A stretch of 14,831 bases of DNA, taken from positions 1-14,831 of the forward strand of contig JBBRPS010000169.1 in the NCBI GenBank assembly GCA_038227745.1, given 5' to 3'. The position numbers were made by a program, and so were the translations under genes. The notes beneath the pieces are model-generated. The model made no database searches and was not told the origin of the DNA. It worked only from the letters and a program-made list of their open reading frames with translations. Numbering within the stretch: position 1 is the stretch's first letter; the number at the start of each line of letters is the position of its first letter. This document shows, piece after piece, positions 6,776 to 13,532 of this stretch. The DNA comes from DASPXY01 sp038227745. GTDB taxonomy: Bacteria > Planctomycetota > Planctomycetia > Gemmatales > Gemmataceae.

Positions 6776-7918
6776 GTGACAGGACCGGCCCCCGGCATGG
6801 GCCTGGGGACCATGCGCCTGCGGCGAGCGAGCATTGTCAGGATTTACGGGGTCGTGGGGAAGGAGAAGAAGTGGACGGGGCTCATGGTCGTCAACGCTGT
6901 GCTCCGCAAGCCGTTCCGTGATGACATCACACTCAGGCTCATCTGCCCCGGACTGGAAGTGACGACCAAGGAAGTGCTGAAGGCCGACCGCTCCAAGGGC
7001 GCCGGGGAGGACCACTGCAGCGCCGACTGGGGAATCCGGGTCAAGGCGGGAGAGACGTACATCGTGCGCGTGGAGTGCAGCACCGGCGATGCCATCTCGA
7101 AAACGCTCACGGCCGCCGACTTCGCCCGGTGCGTCGTCACGCTCACGAGCTCGGCGCCCGACAAGGGGCCTCTCAAGGCCGGCCAACCGTTCCTCGTCCG
7201 GGCCGACGTGTCGTGGTCGGAGCGCGGCGAGGTCCTGACCATCGTCCTTCCGAAATCGCTCTCCCACGACAACAAGGGCGATGCGATCTCTCTCGGTGAT
7301 TCACCGAGAACGACTTCCGCCTCCTGGTCGGTGGTCGCGCCCCAGGCCGGGGAGTATTCCCTGCGGGTCGAATCGAGCCACGGTCCGGCGGTGACGGTCT
7401 CCTTCCGGGTCGGGGGCGAGGCGGCGCCGGCCGCGACCCCGCTGGTTCCGACGCCGGCCCCGCCGCCCGATACCCGCCGGACGAGCGACCCGCTCCCTGC
7501 CGCGGTGGAGGATGCGCGGACCCGGGAGAACACCGATCCGAAAACGCCGGTGCCGCCGGAGGCGGCCACGGGCACAGTCGTCGCCCCGGGCTTCCCGTGG
7601 CCGCTGGTGGGCGGCGGCGCCGCGGGGGTCCTGGTCCTGGGGCTGCTGCTGGGGTGGCTGCTGGGCCGCAAGCGCCGGGGCCCTGCGGACTCGGCCGACG
7701 ACTTCGAGGAGGAACCGAGGCCCCGCCGGCAGCGCCGCGCTCCCGCCGCGCCGCTGCGCACCGGCATCCCGGTCACGGATGGGGAGGACGCGGCGGAGGA
7801 AGCGGTGTTCAAGTTCCGCTGCGTCGGCTGTGGCAAGGTCCTCAAGACTCCCGCCTCGCTGGCCGGCAAGAAGTTCCACTGCCCGGGGTGCGGCACCGGG
7901 CAGACGGCGCAAGGATGA
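6776..7918 (+). CDS. Membrane-anchored protein with beta-rich N-terminal region and C-terminal zinc ribbon, function unknown
   Basis: I do not recognise a named family for the whole 380-residue protein. Residues about 18-212 look beta-rich, with repeated Val/Thr strands and a possible Ig-like second half from 120. A Pro/Thr/Ala-rich linker (215-270) follows. WPLVGGGAAGVLVLGLLLGWLLG (about 275-297, quoted here as WPLVGGGAAGV then LVLGLLLGWLLG) is a single membrane helix ended by RKRRG. A charged linker leads to a zinc ribbon at 346-375 with Cys349, Cys352, Cys369 and Cys372; the spacer KTPASLAGKKFHC is common in planctomycete proteins. By the positive-inside rule the ribbon is cytoplasmic and the N-terminal part external, yet no signal peptide is visible. 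The start is uncertain: GTG at 6776, or ATG at 6797 or 6812; an in-frame stop at 6755 rules out anything earlier. It lies 18 bases after the CvpA gene. Confidence 0.8.
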   Translation: MTGPAPGMGLGTMRLRRASIVRIYGVVGKEKKWTGLMVVNAVLRKPFRDDITLRLICPGLEVTTKEVLKADRSKGAGEDHCSADWGIRVKAGETYIVRVECSTGDAISKTLTAADFARCVVTLTSSAPDKGPLKAGQPFLVRADVSWSERGEVLTIVLPKSLSHDNKGDAISLGDSPRTTSASWSVVAPQAGEYSLRVESSHGPAVTVSFRVGGEAAPAATPLVPTPAPPPDTRRTSDPLPAAVEDARTRENTDPKTPVPPEAATGTVVAPGFPWPLVGGGAAGVLVLGLLLGWLLGRKRRGPADSADDFEEEPRPRRQRRAPAAPLRTGIPVTDGEDAAEEAVFKFRCVGCGKVLKTPASLAGKKFHCPGCGTGQTAQG

Positions 7919-7921
7919 AGG

Positions 7922-7943
7922 CGTAGGATGCAGAAAGCCTACG
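7922..7943. repeat. Short hairpin after the zinc-ribbon gene
   Basis: CGTAGG and CCTACG pair across a 10-base loop, four bases beyond the stop codon of the zinc-ribbon gene. No T-run follows, so its value as a terminator is weak. The remaining 140 bases to the next gene show nothing recognisable apart from that gene's ribosome binding site. Confidence 0.25.
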
Positions 7944-8086
7944 GGTTGCCATCCGTGGGCTTGAAAGCGTCTTCCCAGCCTCGCCGAACTTTGTTAAATC
8001 CGCTTCCTGCTTCGCTCCGCCGATGGCGTGTCGCCCTACCCTCGTGCTTTCGGTTACCGTAGAAGAAGTCCCAGGGAGTTTTCGTC

Positions 8087-8677
8087 ATGGCAGAAGCAGC
8101 AGTCGAACCCAGCGGTTGGGAAAGGGCGCTCATGGCAGCGGAAAAGGTCAAAGAGCGGCTGCGCAGGGCAACCCGCGCGCTCGACGGGGCCGGCGTACCC
8201 TACGCCGTCGCCGGTGGCAATGCCGTCGCCGAGTGGGTCGGCCGGATTGACGAGGACGCCGTCCGCACTACGCGCGACGTCGATCTGCTGGTCCGGCGCG
8301 CCGATTTGCCCGCCGCCCGAGCCGCCCTCGAAGCGGCCGGCTTCGTCTATTATCAGCTCCTCGACATCGATATGTTCATCGACGGGCCGCAAGGCAAACC
8401 GAGCGGCGGGGTCCATATCCTTTTCGCCGGCGAAAAAGTTCGGCGGGACGACGAGTACCCTTTGCCGGATCTCGACGCATCGGAACGCGCCGTCGAATTT
8501 CAAGTGGCCAACCTCGAAGCCCTGGTGCGGATGAAGTTGATCGCCTACCGCGACAAGGACCGCACTCACCTTCGCGACATGATCGGCGTCGGCCTTCTCG
8601 ATGCGACCTGGCCCGCCCGTTTGCCGCCGCCGCTCGGCGAGCGCTTGCAGCAACTGCTCGACGACCCCAACGGCTGA
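8087..8677 (+). CDS. Nucleotidyltransferase-fold protein (AbiEii / MNT-like), orphan
   Basis: A 196-residue protein with the DNA polymerase beta-type nucleotidyltransferase fold. Evidence is YAVAGGNAVAEWVGR (39-53) as the GG motif and RTTRDVDLLV (60-69), where D64 and D66 form the metal-binding DxD pair, then LEALVRMKLIAYRDKDRTH (143-161) and LRDM, the helical end common in AbiEii-type and related small transferases. Such proteins transfer NMP to proteins or small molecules, or serve as toxin or antitoxin components. No partner is adjacent here, so the role is open. ATG at 8087 is supported by AGGGAG eight bases upstream. The gene has a less extreme codon bias than its neighbours in places and is flanked by a gene remnant and repeats, hinting at a recently rearranged site. 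Confidence 0.8.
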   Translation: MAEAAVEPSGWERALMAAEKVKERLRRATRALDGAGVPYAVAGGNAVAEWVGRIDEDAVRTTRDVDLLVRRADLPAARAALEAAGFVYYQLLDIDMFIDGPQGKPSGGVHILFAGEKVRRDDEYPLPDLDASERAVEFQVANLEALVRMKLIAYRDKDRTHLRDMIGVGLLDATWPARLPPPLGERLQQLLDDPNG

Positions 8678-8678
8678 T

Positions 8679-8765
8679 CTACTGCGGAGGAGATTGGCGC
8701 TTGCGCGCCTCCCGTTCCTTCCGCCACCTGGCCGCCTCGTCCTTGCGGTTCGTCGCTTCGTAAAG
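8679..8765 (-). pseudogene. C-terminal remnant of a TPR-type gene (possibly a Ser/Thr kinase with TPR tail)
   Basis: On the minus strand, 28 sense codons followed by TAG (8681-8679) encode LYEATNRKDEAARWRKE and then REARKRQSPPQ. This resembles the very end of planctomycete TPR proteins and TPR-tailed Ser/Thr kinases, which often close with a 'LYEA.G...EAA.WR..L' helix pair. The codon immediately upstream in frame is TAG and no continuation is seen, so the rest of the gene has been lost. It begins two bases after the stop of the nucleotidyltransferase gene, which points to a junction of a rearrangement. The identification rests on pattern memory of a short segment. Confidence 0.4.
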
Positions 8766-8817
8766 CTATCGCCACCCTCCCGAAAGCCGGAGTCCGGCGC
8801 TGAGAGCCGCCCATATG

Positions 8818-8896
8818 CCCGAGGCGCAAGCGAGGGGTCTGGTCATACCAGCCCGACGCGCAAGCGAGGGACCCCTTGCTTGCGCGTCGGACTGGT
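8818..8896. repeat. Direct plus inverted repeat element
   Basis: The 19-base unit cccgacgcgcaagcgaggg at 8852-8870 is repeated directly at 8818-8836 with one mismatch. The second copy is also part of an inverted repeat: 8847-8865 pairs with 8878-8896 with one mismatch over 19 bases, across a 12-base loop. Elements of this look are common between planctomycete genes, from general knowledge. No gene or transposase is linked to it here. Confidence 0.75.
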
Positions 8897-9044
8897 GTGC
8901 GCAGCTTACGCGCCGGCGTAATAACGCACGGAACAACTCGAAAAATCGGCTGGGGACAAGGGGGCGGTGCGCCGGCAGAAGTGATCCACCGCCATTGGGG
9001 CCCTGGTTCGCAAACAGCGCGGCACGGGAGTGAAGGGGAACAAA

Positions 9045-9078
9045 CGGCGAGCCGGGGGCATCAGCGCCCGGCTCGCCG
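9045..9078 (-). terminator. Hairpin terminator of the DUF1501 gene
   Basis: CGGCGAGCCGGG (9045-9056) and CCCGGCTCGCCG (9067-9078) form a perfect 12-base stem with a 10-base loop. On the minus strand it starts five bases after the stop codon of the DUF1501 gene and is followed by TTTGTT, a weak U-tract. Position and shape fit an intrinsic terminator. Confidence 0.6.
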
Positions 9079-9083
9079 AACCG

Positions 9084-10532
9084 TTACGCCACGATGGCCT
9101 CGATCACGTTGCCGTGGACGTCCGTCAGACGGAAGTCGCGGCCCTGGAAGCGGAACGTCAGTCGCGTGTGGTCGAAGCCCAGCAGCTTCATGATCGTCGC
9201 CTGCAGGTCATACACCTCCACGCGGTCCTCCGCCACGTCGAAGCCCAACTCGTCCGAGGCGCCATACGTCACGCCCGGCTTGATGCCGCCGCCCGCCAGG
9301 AAGATCGTGAACGAGAACGGGTGGTGGTCGCGCCCCAGGTTGGCGCCGCGGGCGGTGCGGCCCTCGCGGAACGGCGACCGCCCGAACTCGCCGCCCCAGA
9401 TCACCAGCGTCTCGTCCAGCATTCCGCGTCCCTTCAGGTCGCGGATCAGCGCCGCCACCGCTTTGTCCATCGGCCGGCACTTGATCGGCAGCCCCGTGCG
9501 GATGTCCTCGGCGGCGCCGGTGCCGTGGAAGTCCCAGCCCCAGTCGTGCAACTGCACGAAGCGCACCCCCTGCTCGACCAGCCGCCGCGCCAGCAGGCAG
9601 TTGTTCGCGAAGCTGGAGGCGCCCGGCCGGGCGCCGTACATGTCCAGCACCGCGCGCGGCTCGCGCGCGATGTCCATCACCTCCGGCACCGCGGTCTGCA
9701 TCCGGAACGCCAGCTCGTACTGGGCGATGCGCGTCGCCGTCTCGGGGCTGCCCAGCTCGGCCCCCTGCAGCTCGTTCAGATCGCGCAGAGCGTCGAGGCT
9801 CAGGCGGCGCATCGAGCGATCCATGCCGCGCGGGTTCGACACGTACAGCACCGGGTCGCCCTCGCTGCGGCACTGCACGCCCTGGTAGACCGACGGCAGA
9901 AAGCCGCTGCTCCAGTTGCTGTTGCCGGCGCTGGGGTTGGTGCCGCTGGAGACCAGGACGATGAAGCCGGGCAGGTTCTCGCTCTCCGACCCCAGGCCGT
10001 AGGTCGCCCACGAGCCCATCGACGGCCGGCCGAACTGCGGCGAGCCGGTGAACAGCAGCAGCTCGGCCGGCGCGTGATTGAACTGATCGGTGAACATCGA
10101 CTTGATGAACGCCAGCTCGTCGGCGACGCCGGCGATGTTCGGCAGCACGTCGGACACCCAGGCGCCGCTGTGGCCGCGGCGGGCGAAGCGGTGCGGCGTG
10201 CCGAGCAGCTTCGGCACGCCGCTCGTGAACGCGAAGCGCCGGCCGCGCAGGAACTCCTGCGGGCAGTCCTGTTCATTGCGACGCACCAGCTCCGGCGTGT
10301 AGTCGAAGAGGTCGAGGTGCGGCGGCGAGCCGGCCATGTGCAGGTAGATGACGCTCTTCGCCTTCGGGGCGAAGTGCGGCCGGCGCGGGGCCAGCGGGTT
10401 GACGGCGGGCCGGTCCGCGGCGGCCCGGTCGCCGCCGAGGAGGGCCAGCGCCAGGCCGCCCAGGCCGACCTGGCAGTCGCGCAGGAAGTGCCGGCGCGTG
10501 AGCGTCAGTCCGTGTTCCAGGTGCGGGTTCAT
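9084..10532 (-). CDS. DUF1501 family protein, Tat-exported
   Basis: A 482-residue exported protein of the DUF1501 family (alkaline-phosphatase/sulfatase-like fold), massively expanded in planctomycetes and usually paired with a PSD1 cytochrome protein; its biochemical function is not established. A twin-arginine signal starts it: TLTRRHFLRDCQVGLGG (10-26) then LALALLGG. Family motifs seen are IYLHMAGSPPHLDLFDY near the start of the mature protein, MGSWATYGLGS, VQLHDWGWDFHG, TLVIWGGEFGRSPF, GRDHHPFSFTIFLAGGG and GVTYGASDELGF. Length is normal. The start at 10532 is used because it places the RR signal at residue 13 and GAGG is seven bases upstream; the open frame begins at 10571. It is last in the cluster, 49 bases after the small membrane gene, and ends at a hairpin. 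Confidence 0.96.
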   Translation of the reverse strand: MNPHLEHGLTLTRRHFLRDCQVGLGGLALALLGGDRAAADRPAVNPLAPRRPHFAPKAKSVIYLHMAGSPPHLDLFDYTPELVRRNEQDCPQEFLRGRRFAFTSGVPKLLGTPHRFARRGHSGAWVSDVLPNIAGVADELAFIKSMFTDQFNHAPAELLLFTGSPQFGRPSMGSWATYGLGSESENLPGFIVLVSSGTNPSAGNSNWSSGFLPSVYQGVQCRSEGDPVLYVSNPRGMDRSMRRLSLDALRDLNELQGAELGSPETATRIAQYELAFRMQTAVPEVMDIAREPRAVLDMYGARPGASSFANNCLLARRLVEQGVRFVQLHDWGWDFHGTGAAEDIRTGLPIKCRPMDKAVAALIRDLKGRGMLDETLVIWGGEFGRSPFREGRTARGANLGRDHHPFSFTIFLAGGGIKPGVTYGASDELGFDVAEDRVEVYDLQATIMKLLGFDHTRLTFRFQGRDFRLTDVHGNVIEAIVA

Positions 10533-10581
10533 TACCTTACCTCGTATCAGTGTGCCACCTGACCGTATCATAGCAGCCCCA

Positions 10582-10887
10582 TCAAAACAGCGTCGCGAGG
10601 CCGATTGATGCTATCCAGATTCCCATCGCAACGATCCAGAGTGTGTATGGCGCTCGGCAACCAGCGTAGTCCCACAGAGGAGTAAGGACGACAATGAATG
10701 GAACCAAGAGCACTTGGCTGTGGACACCCAGACACGCGGCTACGGGGAGCAACGCAACACCGAGCCCCCACACCCAGTGGCGCCGGAGCGATCCTACCAC
10801 GCTCAGCTTCTGCTCCTGACTACTCTCAGGGTGAGGTCCGCCACGTCGGCTACCCCCGGTCTTTCGCCTTTTGGTATGTGTGGTCAT
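10582..10887 (-). CDS. Small membrane protein, three predicted helices, unknown
   Basis: A 101-residue protein of no family I recognise. The first 36 residues are basic and polar (MTTHTKRRKTGGSRRGG). Three hydrophobic segments follow at about 38-55, 57-73 and 82-101; the last ends at the C-terminus (WIVAMGIWIASIGLATLF). The ATG overlaps the PSD1 stop codon as ATGA (10887-10884), giving strong reason to think it is translated by coupling. The gene is visibly less GC-rich than both neighbours and uses codons rare around it (ata, gca, tca, gtt near its end). It sits between a PSD1 gene and a DUF1501 gene, commonly adjacent in planctomycetes, so it may be a later insertion. It could anchor or assist the exported proteins of the cluster, but nothing in the sequence proves that. 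Confidence 0.7.
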   Translation of the reverse strand: MTTHTKRRKTGGSRRGGPHPESSQEQKLSVVGSLRRHWVWGLGVALLPVAACLGVHSQVLLVPFIVVLTPLWDYAGCRAPYTLWIVAMGIWIASIGLATLF

Positions 10888-13394
10888 CGTTTCGCGAACA
10901 TCTCGTCCAGGTTTAGCAGCACGTTGCCGACCACCGTCCACGCCGCCAGATCGACCGGGTCCATTCCCGCGGGCAGCGGGCCGAGCGGCTGCGTGGCCAT
11001 CTGCTCGGCGCCGGCCCGGTTCCGCGCGTACTCCGCGCGCGCCTTGTTGTACAAACCCACCAGCCGGTTCAGCTCTTCCGGCCGCGGCGGCCGCGCCAGG
11101 CAGAGCCGGAAGCCGTGACGGGCGCGGCCCTCGATCGTGGCGCCGCCCTCGCGCGCCATGCGCCGCGCCAGCGCCTGCGCCGCCTCGACGTAGACCGGGT
11201 CGTTGAGCGTCACCAGCGCCTGGAGCGGCGTGTTGGTGCGCGACCGGTTGACGGCGCAGACGTTGCGGCCCGGGGCGTCGAACGTGACCATCGACGGGTA
11301 GGGCGTGGTCCGCCGCCAGAACGTGTACATGGCACGGCGGTACTTGTCGTCGCCGGGGCTGGTGTCCCAGTCGGTGTTGCCGCCGAAGGCCGCGTTGAGC
11401 ATCAGCTTCGGCCGCGGCGGGCGGACCGGCGGGCCGTGCATCTTCGGACTGAGCAGGCCGGCCGTGAACAGGGCCGGGTCGCGGATCACCTCGGCGGCGC
11501 TGCGGAAGCGCGCGCCGCGCGCGAACAGGCGGTTGTGCGGGTCGCGCTCCAGCAGCTCGGGCGTCACGCGCGACGACTGCCGATAGGTCGCCGACGTGAC
11601 CAGCAGCCGCAGGAGTTGCTTGACGTCCCACTTGCGCGCCGGGAATTCCGTCGCCAGCCAGTCGAGCAGCTCGGGGTGAGTCGGCGTCTTGCCGCGGATG
11701 CCGTAGTCCTCGCTCGTCTCGACCAGGCCGACGCCGAACAGCTGCTCCCAGTAGCGGTTGACCGCGACACGCGCCGTCAGCGGGTTGGCCGGATCGACGA
11801 GCCAATCAGCCAGCGCCAGGCGGTCGGCGGGGCGGTCCTTCGGCAGCGGGTGCAGGAAGGCGGGCACGCCGGGCGCCACCTCCTTGCCCTTGTTGAGGAA
11901 GTTGCCGCGGATCTGGAGGTGCGTCTGGCGCCGCTGCTTCTCGGGCAGCTCGCGCATGATCGGCGTCGAGAATGCCTTGAACCCGGCGAGCTGTTTCTGC
12001 AAGGCGGGCAGCCGGGCGCGCATCTTGTCCAGCTCCGGCACCGCCGCGCGGAAGGCATTCAGCACCTCGGCCTGCTGCACCGCCGTGCGGCGGGCGCGGT
12101 CGGTTTCGAGGGCCTGGCGCACCTTCGCGGGCAGCTTGTCGCGCTTGACCTCGGCCTCCCAGCGGCGCTGCGCCTCGGCGATCCCCGCGGGCGACAGCTT
12201 CTTTTCCAGGGCGGCGATCTCCGTTTGCAGTCGTGCCTTCTGGGCCTCCTGCTCGGGCGTCGGCGTCGGCACGGTCGGGCGGTTGTCCGGCTTGTCGCTG
12301 TCCTCAGTCTGGTTGAGGATCGCATAGAAGCGGAAGTATTCTTCCTGAGAAATGGGATCGTATTTGTGGTCGTGGCACTGGGCGCAGGCGATCGTCAGGC
12401 CCATCCAGACCTGCATGGTCGTGTTGACTCGATCCACGACGGCGGCGACGCGGAACTCCTCGTCGTCGGTGCCGCCCTCGTCGTTGGTCAGCGTGTTGCG
12501 GTGGAAGCCGGTCGCGACGACCTGGTCGAGCGTCGGTCGCGGCAGCATGTCGCCGGCGATTTGCTCGACGGTGAAGCGGTCGTACGGCAGGTTCTTGTTG
12601 AGCGCGTCGATCACCCAGTCGCGGTATTTCCAAATGGTGCGCGGGTTGTCGTTGGCGTAGCCGTTCGAGTCGGCGTAGCGGGCCAGGTCGAGCCAGACCT
12701 GCGCCCAGCGCTCGCCGTAAGCGGGAGCGGCCAGGAGTTGATCGACGTACTTCTCGTAGGCCTCGGCACTGCGGTCGTTGACGAAGCGGTCCACGGCCTC
12801 GACGGTCGGCGGCAGGCCGGTCAGGTCGATGGCGAGGCGGCGGGCGAGGCTGTAGCGGTCGGCATCGGGCGACGGCTTGAGGCCCTCCTTCTCCAGGCGG
12901 GCGAGGACGAAGTAGTCGATGGCGTTGCGCGCCCAGCCCAGCGTCTTGACGGCAGGCAGCCCGGGGCGGCGCGGCGGGACGAACGCCCAGTGCGGCTGGT
13001 ACTCGGCGCCCTCCGCGATCCAGCGGCGGAGCATCTCCTTCTCGACCTTCTTGAGCGTCTTGTGGCTGCTCTTCGGCGGCATGCGCTCGCTGTCGTCGGT
13101 CGCGAAGATGCGCGCCACCAATTCGCTGGCCTTGACGTCGCCGGGGACGATGGCCCGGGAGCCGCTGCGGAGCGTCTTCTTCGCCTCCGTGGGCAGGTCG
13201 AGGCGCAGGCCGGCCTTGCGCGTTCCCGCGTCGGGGCCGTGGCAGGTAAAGCATTTGCCGGCCAGGATCGGCCGGATGTCGGTGGCGAACTGCACCGTGC
13301 GGGCCGCGGCCTTTGGGGCGGGCGGGGTGGGCTGGGCGGCGACGATGGCGCCGGCGAGGGCGGCCGCACAGCAGAGAACGAGGGGTCGTATCAT
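10884..13394 (-). CDS. PSD1 / DUF1549-DUF1553 planctomycete cytochrome C protein
   Basis: An 836-residue exported protein. A signal peptide (MIRPLVLCCAAALAGAIVAA, 1-20) is followed by a c-type heme domain with CFTCH (48-52) after FATDIRPILAGK and a MPPK segment at 105-108 that may give the distal Met. DUF1549/PSCyt2 spans about 155-365 with WLDLARYADSNGYANDN (234-250) and a second CxxCH, CAQCHDHKYDP (337-347). A helical, charged spacer (about 375-475) precedes DUF1553/PSD1, with LADWLVDPANPLTARVAVNR, the segment YGIRGKTPTHPELLDWLA, and the closing LLNLDEMF. The function of these proteins is not established; periplasmic electron transfer or polymer breakdown is proposed for the group. The start at 13394 is chosen for the signal peptide; no good ribosome binding site is seen. 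It follows the DUF1080 gene by 138 bases and overlaps the small membrane gene. Confidence 0.96.
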   Translation of the reverse strand: MIRPLVLCCAAALAGAIVAAQPTPPAPKAAARTVQFATDIRPILAGKCFTCHGPDAGTRKAGLRLDLPTEAKKTLRSGSRAIVPGDVKASELVARIFATDDSERMPPKSSHKTLKKVEKEMLRRWIAEGAEYQPHWAFVPPRRPGLPAVKTLGWARNAIDYFVLARLEKEGLKPSPDADRYSLARRLAIDLTGLPPTVEAVDRFVNDRSAEAYEKYVDQLLAAPAYGERWAQVWLDLARYADSNGYANDNPRTIWKYRDWVIDALNKNLPYDRFTVEQIAGDMLPRPTLDQVVATGFHRNTLTNDEGGTDDEEFRVAAVVDRVNTTMQVWMGLTIACAQCHDHKYDPISQEEYFRFYAILNQTEDSDKPDNRPTVPTPTPEQEAQKARLQTEIAALEKKLSPAGIAEAQRRWEAEVKRDKLPAKVRQALETDRARRTAVQQAEVLNAFRAAVPELDKMRARLPALQKQLAGFKAFSTPIMRELPEKQRRQTHLQIRGNFLNKGKEVAPGVPAFLHPLPKDRPADRLALADWLVDPANPLTARVAVNRYWEQLFGVGLVETSEDYGIRGKTPTHPELLDWLATEFPARKWDVKQLLRLLVTSATYRQSSRVTPELLERDPHNRLFARGARFRSAAEVIRDPALFTAGLLSPKMHGPPVRPPRPKLMLNAAFGGNTDWDTSPGDDKYRRAMYTFWRRTTPYPSMVTFDAPGRNVCAVNRSRTNTPLQALVTLNDPVYVEAAQALARRMAREGGATIEGRARHGFRLCLARPPRPEELNRLVGLYNKARAEYARNRAGAEQMATQPLGPLPAGMDPVDLAAWTVVGNVLLNLDEMFAKR

Positions 13395-13492
13395 GGCGGG
13401 TTCGGTGGGTTGGGGGGCGAACGCGGGCCGGAGGGCGATTGACTCTATTGTGCAGGCGCGCGGGCCATACCACAAGCAAGAAAAGGTCGTGG

Positions 13493-13527
13493 GTCGTGGG
13501 GACGAGCTGCCAGCTCGTCCCCACGAC
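13493..13527 (-). terminator. Perfect 17-base palindrome after the DUF1080 gene
   Basis: Bases 13493-13509 and 13511-13527 are exact reverse complements around one central base. On the minus strand it starts five bases after the DUF1080 stop and is followed, eight bases on, by TTTTCTT (13486-13480). It fits a terminator or attenuator between the DUF1080 and PSD1 genes. The arm (gtcgtggggacgagctg) also has the look of a dispersed planctomycete repeat, so both readings stay open. Confidence 0.55.
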
Positions 13528-13532
13528 TCCCG

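Larger units (their letters stand above)
8678..9083. other. 406-base region without an intact gene
   Basis: It holds, left to right, a probable gene remnant on the minus strand (8679-8765), a small palindrome GCCGGAGTCCGGC (8786-8798), a direct/inverted repeat element (8818-8896), about 145 bases with nothing recognisable, and a hairpin (9045-9078) just after the DUF1501 stop codon. Confidence 0.7.

Noticed and set aside
6032..7267. 411-residue minus-strand open frame
   Set aside because: Antisense to the CvpA and zinc-ribbon genes. It is His/Asp/Glu-rich without a recognisable fold.
9030..10562. 510-residue plus-strand open frame
   Set aside because: Antisense shadow of the DUF1501 gene, with repetitive Arg/Ala/Gln/His composition and no motif.
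11115..13442. 775-residue plus-strand open frame
   Set aside because: Antisense to the PSD1 gene over its whole length, rich in Arg, Val and Asp without any recognisable domain.
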